Shown here piece by piece: positions 18,147-26,589 of a DNA stretch of 64,000 nt. The DNA comes from Streptomyces minutiscleroticus (GTDB lineage Bacteria; Actinomycetota; Actinomycetes; Streptomycetales; Streptomycetaceae). Within the stretch, counting starts at the first letter, position 1, and each line of letters opens with the position of its first letter. The notes below the pieces were generated by a model. The model worked only from the letters and a program-made list of their open reading frames with translations. It was not told where the DNA came from and did no database searches. Where the stretch lies: NCBI RefSeq assembly GCF_014650875.1, contig NZ_BMVU01000038.1, positions 1 to 64,000 of the forward strand, given 5' to 3'. A program made the translations under genes and the position numbers.

Positions 18147-18947
18147 TCAGGACGTGCGGCGCTGCCGGCGGTCCGCGACGACCAGGCCGGCCAGTACGCA
18201 CAGGACGGCCACGACGAACATCGCCGTGCCGATGACGTTGATCTGGACGGGCGTACCGCGCTGCGCCGAGCCCCAGACGAACATGGGGAAGGTCACGGTC
18301 GAGCCCGCGTTGAAGTTGGTGATGATGAAGTCGTCGAAGGAGAGCGCGAAGGCGAGCAGCGCTCCCGCGGCGATCCCGGGGGCCGCGATCGGCAGCGTGA
18401 CCCTCAGGAAGGTCTGCACGGGACCGGCGTACAGGTCCTGGGCCGCCTGTTCGAGGCGGGGGTCCATGGACATGACCCGTGCCTTCACCGCCGTGACGAC
18501 GAAGCTGAGGCAGAACATGATGTGAGCGATCAGGACGGTCCAGAACCCCAGTTCGGCCCCCATGTTGAGGAAGAGGGTGAGCAGCGAGGCGGCCATCACG
18601 ACCTCGGGCATCGCCATCGGCAGGAAGATCAGCGCGTTGACGGCGCCGCGCGCGCGGAAGCGGTAGCGCACCAGCGCGAAGGCGGTCATCGTGCCGAGGA
18701 CGGTGGCGCCGAGCGTCGCCCAGGCCGCGATCTGCAGGCTGACCGAGAGCGAGCCGCACAGGTCGGCGACGCCGCAGGGGTCGGTCCAGGCGTCCGTGGA
18801 GAACCGCTGCCAGGCGTAGTTGAAGCGGCCCTTGGGGTCGTTGAAGGAGAACACCGTGACGATGACGTTCGGCAGCAGCAGGTAGCCGAGGGTCAGCAGG
18901 CCCGCCACCACCACGAGATTGCGCTTGAGCCGGCGTACGAAAGGCAT
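18147..18947 (-). CDS. potC: Polyamine ABC transporter permease PotC
   Basis: 266 aa with six predicted membrane segments, the first FLVVVAGLLTLGYLLLPNVIV-like segment starting near residue 10. The EAA loop DPRLEQAAQDLYAGPVQTFL contacts the ATPase PotA. The stop of potB and the ATG of potC abut exactly (TAG then ATG), so expression is coupled. The sequence FNDPKGRFNYAWQRFSTDAW is typical of PotC/YdcV permeases for spermidine or putrescine. Confidence 0.87.
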   Translation of the reverse strand: MPFVRRLKRNLVVVAGLLTLGYLLLPNVIVTVFSFNDPKGRFNYAWQRFSTDAWTDPCGVADLCGSLSVSLQIAAWATLGATVLGTMTAFALVRYRFRARGAVNALIFLPMAMPEVVMAASLLTLFLNMGAELGFWTVLIAHIMFCLSFVVTAVKARVMSMDPRLEQAAQDLYAGPVQTFLRVTLPIAAPGIAAGALLAFALSFDDFIITNFNAGSTVTFPMFVWGSAQRGTPVQINVIGTAMFVVAVLCVLAGLVVADRRQRRTS

Positions 18948-19877
18948 CTAGACCAGGTCCTCCGTCCCGGACCGGCGGATGTAGAACGTGACCATGACGA
19001 GGATGGCGGCCATGAGCAGGAACGAGAGCGCGGCGGCCGTCGGGTAGTCGAGGATGCGCAGGAACTGCGTCTGGACGACGTTGCCGATCATGCGGGTGTC
19101 CGTGGAGCCGAGCAGGTCGGCGTTGACGTAGTCGCCGCTGGCCGGGATGAAGGTCAGCAGCGTGCCGGAGACGACGCCCGGCATGGACAGCGGGAACGTC
19201 ACCTTGCGGAAGGTCTCGGACGGCGTCGCGTACAGGTCGCCCGCCGCCTCGTGCAGCCGCCCGTCGATGCGCTCCAGCGAGGTGTACAGCGGCAGGATCA
19301 TGAAGGGCAGGAAGTTGTAGGTGAGTCCGCACACCACCGCGAGCGGGGTGGCGAGCACCCGGTCGCCGGCCGTCATGCCGAGCCAGCTCGTGACGTCCAG
19401 GACGTGCAGCGCGCCGAGGGCGCCGACGACCGGGCCGCTGTCGGCGAGGATCGTCTTCCAGGCCAGGGTGCGGATCAGGAAGCTGGTGAAGAACGGCGCG
19501 ATGACCAGGACCAGCAGGACGTTGCGCCAGCGGCCCGCACGGAAGGCGATCAGGTACGCGAGCGGGTAGCCGAGCAGCAGGCACAGGACCGTGGCGGAGC
19601 CCGCGTAGAGCACCGAGCGCAGGAACTGCGGCCAGTAGTCGGCCACGGCGTCCCAGTAGGTGCGGAAGTGCCAGGTGACCTCGAAGCCCTCCTCCAGGGA
19701 GCCGGTCTGCACGGACGTCGACGCCTGGTAGACCATCGGCATCACGAAGAAGACCAGCAGCCACAGGATGCCGGGCAGCAGCAGCCAGTACGGCACGAGG
19801 CGGCCGCGCCGTCCCGGCGGGCGCTTGCGCGGTGCGGGGGCGGGCGCCTCGGGCGGCGCCCCGGCGACGGCCGTCAT
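18948..19877 (-). CDS. potB: Polyamine ABC transporter permease PotB
   Basis: 309 aa, six membrane segments, with a basic cytoplasmic N-terminus (APRKRPPGRRGRL). The EAA motif is RLHEAAGDLYATPSETFRKV. The family landmark IPASGDYVNADLLGS, near residue 245, is shared with PotB and YdcU. It starts inside the end of potA with a 4-bp ATGA overlap. It forms the transmembrane channel with PotC. Confidence 0.87.
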   Translation of the reverse strand: MTAVAGAPPEAPAPAPRKRPPGRRGRLVPYWLLLPGILWLLVFFVMPMVYQASTSVQTGSLEEGFEVTWHFRTYWDAVADYWPQFLRSVLYAGSATVLCLLLGYPLAYLIAFRAGRWRNVLLVLVIAPFFTSFLIRTLAWKTILADSGPVVGALGALHVLDVTSWLGMTAGDRVLATPLAVVCGLTYNFLPFMILPLYTSLERIDGRLHEAAGDLYATPSETFRKVTFPLSMPGVVSGTLLTFIPASGDYVNADLLGSTDTRMIGNVVQTQFLRILDYPTAAALSFLLMAAILVMVTFYIRRSGTEDLV

Positions 19878-21037
19878 CGGGCGGCCACCTCCTCGTCCGC
19901 TCCGGCCGTTTCGACGCCCGCGTCGATGTCCTGGGCGGCGTCGAGGCCGAAGGAGTGGGCGGGGTCCCAGTGCAGGACGACCTCGGCGCCGGGCACGAGG
20001 CGCGGGTCGCGGTCGATGTTCTGCACGTACACCTCGAACTCCGGGCAGGCCGGGCAGTCGACGACGTACTGGGTGGAGACGCCGAGGAAACTGCCGGCGG
20101 TGATGCGCCCCGTGACGCGGTTGCGGCCGGCGGGTACGCGGTCCGCGTCGTCCGCGGGGGTGAGGGAGATCTTCTCGGGGCGCACCCCGAGGAGCACCGC
20201 GCCGCCGGCGGCCGCCGGGGCCGCGCAGCGCGCCGCGGGCAGGGTGAGCCGCTGCCCGGCCGCCTCGACGACGAGGTCGTCGCCGGAGGCGGTCTCGACC
20301 TTCGCCTCGATGAGGTTGGAGGTGCCGAGGAAGTTGGCGACGAACGTGGTGCGCGGGTTCTCGTAGAGGTCGGCGGGTGCGCCGAGCTGCTCGACGCGGC
20401 CCGCGTTCATCACGGCGACCGTGTCGGCCATGGTCATGGCCTCCTCCTGGTCGTGCGTGACGTGCACGAAGGTGATGCCGACCTCGGTCTGGATGCGCTT
20501 GAGCTCCAGTTGCATCTGCCGGCGCAGCTTCAGGTCGAGGGCGCCGAGCGGCTCGTCCAGGAGCAGTACCTCGGGGTGGTTGATCAGGGCGCGGGCCACG
20601 GCGACGCGCTGCTGCTGGCCGCCGGAGAGCTGGTGCGGCTTCCTGCGCGCCTGCTCGCCCAGCTGTACCAGGTCGAGCATCTCTCCGACCTGCTTCTTCA
20701 CCGACTTGATGCCGCGGCGGCGCAGCCCGAAGGCGACGTTCTCGAAGACGTCCAGGTGCGGGAAGAGGGCGTACGACTGGAAGACGGTGTTCACGGGGCG
20801 CTTGTAGGGGGGCAGGGCCGTCACGTCCCGCCCGCCCAGGGACACGGTCCCCGCGGTGGGCTCCTCCAGGCCCGCGATCATCCGCAGGGTGGTGGTCTTG
20901 CCGCAGCCCGACGCCCCGAGGAGCGCGAAGAACGAGCCCTGCGGCACGGTCAGGTCGAGCGGGTGGACGGCCGTGAAGGAGCCGTAGGTCTTGCTGATCC
21001 CGGAGAGGCGGACGTCGCCGCCGCGGTCTGTCGTCAT
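19874..21037 (-). CDS. potA: Polyamine ABC transporter ATP-binding protein PotA
   Basis: 387 aa. Walker A is LLGASGCGKTTTLRMIAG, the Q-loop is TVFQSYALFPHLDV, the signature is LSGGQQQRVAVARAL, and Walker B is VLLLDEPLGALD, followed by the H-loop VTHDQEEA. The C-terminal TOBE region begins near residue 285 (VLLGVRPEKISL). A cysteine pair CPACPEFEVY occurs in the TOBE part. The ATG at 21037 is best spaced from AGGGG; an in-frame GTG at 21046 would overlap the potD stop (GTGA). Energises the PotB-PotC channel. Confidence 0.9.
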   Translation of the reverse strand: MTTDRGGDVRLSGISKTYGSFTAVHPLDLTVPQGSFFALLGASGCGKTTTLRMIAGLEEPTAGTVSLGGRDVTALPPYKRPVNTVFQSYALFPHLDVFENVAFGLRRRGIKSVKKQVGEMLDLVQLGEQARRKPHQLSGGQQQRVAVARALINHPEVLLLDEPLGALDLKLRRQMQLELKRIQTEVGITFVHVTHDQEEAMTMADTVAVMNAGRVEQLGAPADLYENPRTTFVANFLGTSNLIEAKVETASGDDLVVEAAGQRLTLPAARCAAPAAAGGAVLLGVRPEKISLTPADDADRVPAGRNRVTGRITAGSFLGVSTQYVVDCPACPEFEVYVQNIDRDPRLVPGAEVVLHWDPAHSFGLDAAQDIDAGVETAGADEEVAAR

Positions 21038-21042
21038 CGTGG

Positions 21043-22287
21043 TCACGCCCCTGTGAGCTTCGCGAACTTCTCTTCGTAGGCCGTCTCTTCCTTCGTGCTC
21101 AGGGAGCGGAAGGCGCGCGACCTCGCCGCCATCGCCTCGTCGGGAAGGATCAGCGGGTTGTCCGCCGCGGCCTCGTCGATCTTCGCCAGTTCGGTGCGCA
21201 CCCCGTCGACCGGGCACACGTAGTTGATGTACGCGGCGAGCTGTGCGGCCGGCCCCGGCTCGTAGTAGTAGTCGATGAGCCGCTCGGCGTTGGTCTTGTG
21301 GCGGGCCCTGTTGGGGACCAGCAGGTTGTCGGTGGAGGTCATGTAGCCGCTGTCGGGGACGACGAAGTCGACCTCCGGGCTGTCCGCCTTGAGCTGCACC
21401 ACGTCGCCGGCCCAGGCGAGGCAGGCCGCGAGGTCGCCCCTGGAGAGGTCGGAGGTGTAGTCGTTGCCGGTGAAGCGGCGTATCTGGCCGGTGTCGACGG
21501 CCTTCTGCAGCCGGGCCACGGCCGCGTCGAAGTCGTCGTCGGAGAAGTCCGCCGGGTCCTTGCCCATGTCCAGCAGCGTCATGCCGATGCTGTCGCGCAT
21601 CTCGGAGAGGAAGCCCACCCGTCCCTTGAGCTTCGGGTTGTCGAGCAGGTCGGAGACGGACCTCACCTCCACTCCGTCCAGCGCCTTCTTGTTGTAGGCG
21701 ATCACCGTGGAGATGCCGGTCCAGGGATAGGAGTACGCGCGTCCCGGGTCCCAGTCCGGGGTGCGGAACTGGGCGGAGAGGTTGGCGTAGGCGTGCGGCA
21801 GGTTGGACGCGTCCAGCTTCTGCACCCACCCGAAGCGGATCAGGCGGGCGGCCAGCCAGTCGGTGACCACGATGAGGTCGCGCCCGGTGTCCTGGCCGGC
21901 CGCGAGCTGCGGCTTGATCCTGCCGAAGAACTCGACGTTGTCGTTGATGTCCTCGGTGTACTCGACCCGGATCCCCGTGCGCCGGGTGAAGGCGTCGAGC
22001 GTGGGGTGGCGCTTCTCGCCGTCGTCGACGTCCATGTACTCGGTCCAGTTGGAGAAGGCGATCCGCTTCTCCTCGTCCGAGTGGTCGTCGGACGGGACGC
22101 CCGCGGTGTTCTTCGCCGGGGGGATGCCGCAGGCGCTCAGCGTGCCGAGCGCGCCCAGGGCGAGCGTGCCGCCGCCGGCCGCGCGCAGCAGGGAGCGGCG
22201 GGTGAGGGAGGCCCTGCCGGTGGCGGGGCTGCGCCGCGCGGCGGCCGCCGGGGCCGGCGGCGGGCGGTCGGGCTCGTACTGCTCCAT
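21043..22287 (-). CDS. potD: Polyamine-binding lipoprotein PotD
   Basis: 414 aa extracytoplasmic solute-binding protein. The N-terminus has a twin-arginine motif (SLTRRSLLRAAGGGTLAL) followed by a lipobox ending LSACG near residue 52, so it is probably exported by Tat and then lipidated. The mature part begins IPPAKNTAGV and contains FSNWTEYMDVDD, EYTEDINDN and YSYPWTGISTVIAYNK, the layout of spermidine/putrescine-binding proteins. It lies 52 bp after the aldehyde dehydrogenase stop, in the same operon. Confidence 0.88.
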   Translation of the reverse strand: MEQYEPDRPPPAPAAAARRSPATGRASLTRRSLLRAAGGGTLALGALGTLSACGIPPAKNTAGVPSDDHSDEEKRIAFSNWTEYMDVDDGEKRHPTLDAFTRRTGIRVEYTEDINDNVEFFGRIKPQLAAGQDTGRDLIVVTDWLAARLIRFGWVQKLDASNLPHAYANLSAQFRTPDWDPGRAYSYPWTGISTVIAYNKKALDGVEVRSVSDLLDNPKLKGRVGFLSEMRDSIGMTLLDMGKDPADFSDDDFDAAVARLQKAVDTGQIRRFTGNDYTSDLSRGDLAACLAWAGDVVQLKADSPEVDFVVPDSGYMTSTDNLLVPNRARHKTNAERLIDYYYEPGPAAQLAAYINYVCPVDGVRTELAKIDEAAADNPLILPDEAMAARSRAFRSLSTKEETAYEEKFAKLTGA

Positions 22288-22339
22288 GCGTGTGGGTGCC
22301 CTTTCGAAAGGGTGCGGCCGCGGTCGGACGGCCTGGCTG

Positions 22340-23881
22340 CTAGCGGTCCCCGTGGACCGTGCGGTGCCAGTCCTTCCGGGCCACCGCGGTGTTGTCGAAC
22401 ATGACGTGCTTGACCTGCGTGTACTCCTCGAAGGAGTACGCGGACATGTCCTTGCCCGAGCCGGACGCCTTGTATCCGCCGTGCGGCATCTCGCTGATGA
22501 TCGGGATGTGGTCGTTGACCCAGACGCAGCCCGCCGCGATCTCGCGCGTGGCGCGCTGGGCGCGGTACACGTCCCGGGTCCACGCCGACGCGGCCAGCCC
22601 GTACGGGGTGTCGTTCGCGAGCCGGACCCCCTCGTCGTCGCCGTCGAAGGGCAGTACGGCGAGGACCGGGCCGAAGATCTCGGCCTGCACGATCTCGCTG
22701 TCCTGCGCGGCGTCCGCGATCAGCGTCGGCCGGTAGTACGCGCCCCTCTCCAGCGCGCCGCCGGGTGCCCCGCCGCCGGTGACCACGCGCGCGTGGGAGC
22801 GCGCCCGGTCGACGAAGGCGGCGACGCGGTCGCGCTGCGCGTGCGAGACGAGCGGGCCGAGGTCGGTGTCCGGGGCGAAGGGGTCGCCGAGCCGGACGCC
22901 CGCCATCAGGCCGGCCGTCGCGGCGACGAACTCCTCGTACAGCGGCCGCTGCACGTAGGCGCGCGTGGCGGCCGTGCAGTCCTGGCCGGTGTTGATGAGC
23001 GCGCCCGCGACCGCGCCGTGCACGGCCGCCTCCAGGTCGGCGTCGTCGAACACGACGAACGGGGCCTTGCCGCCGAGTTCGAGGTGCAGCCGCCTGAGGC
23101 CGGAGGCCGCGGTCCCGGCGACGCGCCGCCCCACGGCGGTGGAGCCGGTGAAGGAGACCATGGCCACCCCGGGGTGCCCGACGAGGTGCTCGCCGGCCTC
23201 GGGCCCGGTGCCGCTGACGACGTTGACGACGCCGTCGGGCAGGCCCGCGTCGGTGGCGGCCTGCGCGAACATCAGCGAGGTCAGCGGGGTGAGTTCGGCG
23301 GGCTTGAGGACGATCGTGTTGCCCGCGGCGACCGCCGGGAGGATCTTCCAGGCGGCCATCTGCAGCGGGTAGTTCCAGGGGGCGATCGACCCGACGACAC
23401 CGACCGGCTCCCGGCGGACGTACGAGGTGTGGTCCCCGGAGTACTCCCCGGCGGACTGCCCCTGGAGGTGGCGTGCGGCCCCCGCGAAGAAGGCGGTGTT
23501 GTCGACGGTCCCCGGGACGTCGAACTCCCGGCTGAGCTTGAGCGGCTTGCCGCACTGCAGGGACTCGGCGAGCGCGAACTCCTCGGCGCGGCCGGCCAGG
23601 ACGGCGGCGAGGCGGTGCAGGGCGTCGGAGCGCTCGCCCGGGGTGGCGCGCGACCAGCCGGGGAGGGCGGCGCGGGCCGCGGCGACGGCCGCGTCCACGT
23701 CCGCGGCGCCGGCCAGGTCGTAGGTGAGGATGCCGTCGCCGGTGGCCGGGTCCACGACCGTGTGGCTGCGGCCGGAGGTGCCGCGCGTGAGCCGGCCCGC
23801 GACGAACTGCGCGCCGTCCGCGAACCGGTCCCGCGCCCGCTCCAGCGCCCCGGCCCGGATGCCGTCGTCCGGGTGGTGCAT
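22340..23881 (-). CDS. Gamma-aminobutyraldehyde dehydrogenase (first copy)
   Basis: 513 aa from the ATG at 23881 with an AGGAG ribosome site. It oxidises aminobutyraldehyde, made from putrescine, to GABA. Motifs are SIAPWNYPLQMAAWKI, VLKPAELTPLTSLM, MVSFTGSTAVGRRVAG, the base HLELGGKAPFVVFDD and the catalytic cysteine in LINTGQDCTAATRAYV. The ending GGYKASGSGKDMSAYSFEEY, typical of the betaine/aminobutyraldehyde branch, is present. It heads the operon with potDABC and the PuuB-like oxidase. About 100 bp upstream lies a split palindrome of the same geometry as that before the second aminobutyraldehyde dehydrogenase at 31-32.5 kb. Succinate-semialdehyde or betaine-aldehyde specificity is possible but less likely here. 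Confidence 0.8.
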   Translation of the reverse strand: MHHPDDGIRAGALERARDRFADGAQFVAGRLTRGTSGRSHTVVDPATGDGILTYDLAGAADVDAAVAAARAALPGWSRATPGERSDALHRLAAVLAGRAEEFALAESLQCGKPLKLSREFDVPGTVDNTAFFAGAARHLQGQSAGEYSGDHTSYVRREPVGVVGSIAPWNYPLQMAAWKILPAVAAGNTIVLKPAELTPLTSLMFAQAATDAGLPDGVVNVVSGTGPEAGEHLVGHPGVAMVSFTGSTAVGRRVAGTAASGLRRLHLELGGKAPFVVFDDADLEAAVHGAVAGALINTGQDCTAATRAYVQRPLYEEFVAATAGLMAGVRLGDPFAPDTDLGPLVSHAQRDRVAAFVDRARSHARVVTGGGAPGGALERGAYYRPTLIADAAQDSEIVQAEIFGPVLAVLPFDGDDEGVRLANDTPYGLAASAWTRDVYRAQRATREIAAGCVWVNDHIPIISEMPHGGYKASGSGKDMSAYSFEEYTQVKHVMFDNTAVARKDWHRTVHGDR

Positions 23882-23984
23882 GTCGCTTCTCCTTCGCCGC
23901 CGACCGTGGGCCTCCCGCCGGACCGGAATGGCCCCGGCCCGGATTGAGTGCCGATCCTGACAGAGCAAAGGGTCATCAACAAGT

Positions 23985-24020
23985 GATTCCGTTGTTGCCT
24001 TTTGGTTACGCGACGGAATC
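23985..24020. promoter_or_regulatory. Split palindrome before the pot operon (shared polyamine operator, copy A)
   Basis: GATTCCGT at 23985-23992 and ACGGAATC at 24013-24020 are perfect complements separated by exactly 20 bases. The left arm is 104 bp before the aldehyde dehydrogenase start. The only other site of this design in the window lies before the second aminobutyraldehyde dehydrogenase and shares the TCCGT core and 20-base spacing. A second, overlapping palindrome (CAACAA/TTGTTG, 23977-23997) lies on its left arm. Confidence 0.6.
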
Positions 24021-24091
24021 TGTCGACAGGCTGTCGAGCCGGCCACGAAAAAACGGACGGGGTGGCGGTGCCGCGTGCCAGACTCCCCGCC

Positions 24092-24661
24092 ATGGACGTG
24101 ATCGATTCTCGGGACGCGCTCGTGGCGGCCGTCCGCTCGGGGGCGAGGGTCAAGTACCTGCACTTCTGGGGCCACACGCCGCCGCGCGACGGCCGGGTCG
24201 GACCCGCCTGCCTGAGCCAGTGGTGGCCGTCGCCGTTCACGGTCGACGGCGTGGAGTACGCGACGGCGGAGCACTGGATGATGGCCGCCAAGGCCCGGCT
24301 GTTCGAGGACGCCGAGGCCGAGCGGAGCGTCCTGGCGGCGGGGCATCCGGCACAGGCGAAGAAGGCGGGCCGCCTGGTGCGCGGCTTCGACGGGGCGGTG
24401 TGGGAGCGCGAGCGCTTCGGCGTCGTGGTCGAGGGCAGCGTGCACAAGTTCGCCGCCCACGACGACCTGCGCGCCTATCTGCTCGGCACGGGCGGGCGGG
24501 TGCTGGTCGAGGCGAGCCCGCTGGACCGGATCTGGGGCATCGGGCTGGCCGCCGACGACGAGCGCGCCGGTGACCCCGCGCGGTGGCGGGGGCTCAACCT
24601 GCTGGGCTTCGCGCTGATGGAGGCGCGCGGACGGCTGCGGGCGCACGGCTCACGGGGGTGA
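24092..24661 (+). CDS. NADAR-family protein
   Basis: 189 aa from the ATG at 24092. The NADAR fold is recognised from LHFWGHTPPRDG, LSQWWPSPFTVDGVEYATAE followed by HWMMAAKARLF, and the C-terminal DRIWGIGLAADD and RGLNLLGFALMEAR. YbiA-type members cleave damaged riboflavin intermediates, and other members act on ADP-ribose-modified substrates. It is divergent from the polyamine operon across a 210-bp region that holds the split palindrome. No toxin or defence partner is visible, so a housekeeping metabolite-repair role is more likely than an immune one. Confidence 0.85.
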   Translation: MDVIDSRDALVAAVRSGARVKYLHFWGHTPPRDGRVGPACLSQWWPSPFTVDGVEYATAEHWMMAAKARLFEDAEAERSVLAAGHPAQAKKAGRLVRGFDGAVWERERFGVVVEGSVHKFAAHDDLRAYLLGTGGRVLVEASPLDRIWGIGLAADDERAGDPARWRGLNLLGFALMEARGRLRAHGSRG

Positions 24662-24723
24662 GCGGGGCGGCGGCCGCACTTCCGGAGCCGCCGCCCCGCC
24701 CTCCCGTCCGGTCCCCGCGCGGC

Positions 24724-26259
24724 TCAGGGGTGTTCGCGGGCGGGCGGCTGGTTGAGGCAGAGCGCGATGTTGCGGACGGCCGCGGTGAGTTCCTCGATGA
24801 CGCGGGTGGCCTGCTCCGCGTTGTGGAAGACCGGACGCTCGCCCAGGGAGAGGCTCAGCTCCTGCGCCGCCTTGAGCATCGGCGCGGCACTGTCGGCGGG
24901 GTGGGGCGCCGCGGACGCCTCGTCCCCGGCGCAAGACGCGGGCGCCTCGGCCACCGCGAGGGGAGCGGGAGCGGAGTCGTGCGGCCGCGCCGGTGCGGAG
25001 TCGTACCCTCCGGCCGGCGCCTCGACCGCCACGAGGTGCGCGGGAGCGGAGTCGTGCGGCCGCGCCGGTGCCGGCGCCTCGGCCGGAGCGGGGTGCGCGG
25101 GGGCGGTCCGCCCCGCCGGCGCGGCCTGCTCCGCCAGGGGCGAGCCGGAGGCCGCGGAGACCGTACGGTGGGCCGGCTCGGGGACGGCGGGCCCCGACGG
25201 GGACGCGGACGACGGCGGGAACGGGAACGGCGCCGCGGCGGGGGCGGACGGTGCGGCACCGCTCTCCGGTCCTCCCCGGCGGTACCTCCCGGCCGGCAGG
25301 TAGAAGGTGCCGTAGTCGCTGACCACGGAGGTACGTTCCTCCTCGGCCGGCCGCGCCGGCGCCGCGGGCTGCGGCTGCCGGCCCTGCGGGGGGTGCTGGA
25401 GCCGGTGCGGGTCCTGCCGGACGTGTGCGGTCTGCGGGGAGTGCGGGCCCTGCGGAGGCTGCGGATCCTGCTGGACGTGCTGGTTCAGGTCCGGCGCGTG
25501 GCGCGTCCGGGGCAGCGTGAACTGCTCGAAGCCCGGGAACGCCGGCGTCCCCGGGGGCAGGGACGGAGCGGGCGCGGCGTACTCGGCCCGCCACTGCATG
25601 CGGTAGCAGTCGACCTGGTCGGCGCAGGCGGCGCGGGCGTGGAAGACCGCGGTGTCCTGCCCCAGGTCCGGGTACCAGAGGTTGGGCCCCGGGAAGCGCA
25701 CGGTCCGCATCCGCGGCTTGATCGGCTCGGCGCACCCCATGCAGCAGCCCTCCGGCACGATGAGCGGGATGCCGCCGCTCTGCCCGTCCCGGCGGGGGCC
25801 GCCCTCCCAGCGGTACTCCCCGTGGCGGCAGGGCGGCAGTTCACCGCAGGCGCGGCACACGGCGTAGTGCTCCGGCAGGACCTGCCAGTCGTGGCTGGCC
25901 GGGGCGCACCAGTGCTTGGGCGTGGACCGGGGCAGGTTCTCGTTGCGCAGCACCAGGACCACCGGGCGCTTGTAGAACTCCGAGCGCTCCGGTGCCGCCT
26001 TGACCTGCTGGTTGTTGGCCCGCAGCAGTTCGTTGGCGTGCCACCACAGCTCCATGTGGTCGCGCCAGGCCCTCTCGTACGACTCCGGCCACTGGTGGCC
26101 CGGGTAGCCGTCGATCTCCAGGACCCGCCAGGCCTGCCGGTCGAGCACCACGATGGAACCGGCCCGCAGCCGCAGATGTGTTCCGTTGTCGCCCTCGTCC
26201 GGCCAGTCGTGCCGGCCGATACGGGTGGGCTGGTCGGGGAGCCACTCGCGAACCTGCAT
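24724..26259 (-). CDS. Conserved hypothetical protein with N-terminal Cys-rich region and low-complexity C-terminus
   Basis: 511 aa from the ATG at 26259, which follows GAGGAGCGAGAC. I do not recognise the family. Residues 1-240 look globular and conserved (VREWLPDQPTRIGRHDW, GSIVVLDRQAWRVLEIDGYP) with two cysteine pairs (AVCRACGELPPC and GCCMGCAEPI) that could bind zinc. Residues 250-400 are rich in Gln, Pro and His. Residues 400-480 contain imperfect repeats of the units ARPHDSAPA and VEAPAGGYDSA. The last 35 residues (MLKAAQELSLSLGERPVFHN) could form a helix. No membrane segment or signal peptide is visible. It stands alone between NADAR and the DUF4190 gene. Confidence 0.6.
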   Translation of the reverse strand: MQVREWLPDQPTRIGRHDWPDEGDNGTHLRLRAGSIVVLDRQAWRVLEIDGYPGHQWPESYERAWRDHMELWWHANELLRANNQQVKAAPERSEFYKRPVVLVLRNENLPRSTPKHWCAPASHDWQVLPEHYAVCRACGELPPCRHGEYRWEGGPRRDGQSGGIPLIVPEGCCMGCAEPIKPRMRTVRFPGPNLWYPDLGQDTAVFHARAACADQVDCYRMQWRAEYAAPAPSLPPGTPAFPGFEQFTLPRTRHAPDLNQHVQQDPQPPQGPHSPQTAHVRQDPHRLQHPPQGRQPQPAAPARPAEEERTSVVSDYGTFYLPAGRYRRGGPESGAAPSAPAAAPFPFPPSSASPSGPAVPEPAHRTVSAASGSPLAEQAAPAGRTAPAHPAPAEAPAPARPHDSAPAHLVAVEAPAGGYDSAPARPHDSAPAPLAVAEAPASCAGDEASAAPHPADSAAPMLKAAQELSLSLGERPVFHNAEQATRVIEELTAAVRNIALCLNQPPAREHP

Positions 26260-26589
26260 GTCTCGCTCCTCGGCAACGAAACCTCGCGGTTTCAACTGGG
26301 GCAGTAGGTAACATTCTGAACAATCCGGACGTTCACTCCGGCGCAGACACGCGCACAGAGGTGTCCGATATATCCCGAATATGCATTCAGCGACGCCGTG
26401 TCCCACCGGAAAAACGCTTGCGCCGGGCGGCCTTTCGCCGTCGCGACCGCCGTCGGGCCCAGTTCTACGGCAAAGCCCTGAACAGCGAACTCGTGCCCGG
26501 CGGCCACGGGTCGACACTCACCCGTACGTGTGAAGTCGCTCGACCGGTCCTCACCCCGTACGTGTTCACTCCCGCCTGCCGGGCCCCGG
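26260..26589. other. Intergenic region with lower GC, probable promoter of the hypothetical gene
   Basis: These 330 bases lie between two genes on the minus strand and hold no convincing gene. The part nearest 26290-26400 is less GC-rich than its surroundings and reads (minus strand) GGATTGTTCAGAATGTTACC, a plausible promoter zone for the gene beginning at 26259. No terminator for the DUF4190 gene was identified. Confidence 0.4.

Noticed and set aside
24092..24661. NADAR gene as part of a defence or toxin system
   Set aside because: No partner toxin, macro domain or mobile-element context; sequence fits the YbiA-type repair branch.
26292..26507. Small 71-codon open frame upstream of the hypothetical gene
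   Set aside because: No ribosome site and no similarity that I recognise; it overlaps the likely promoter.
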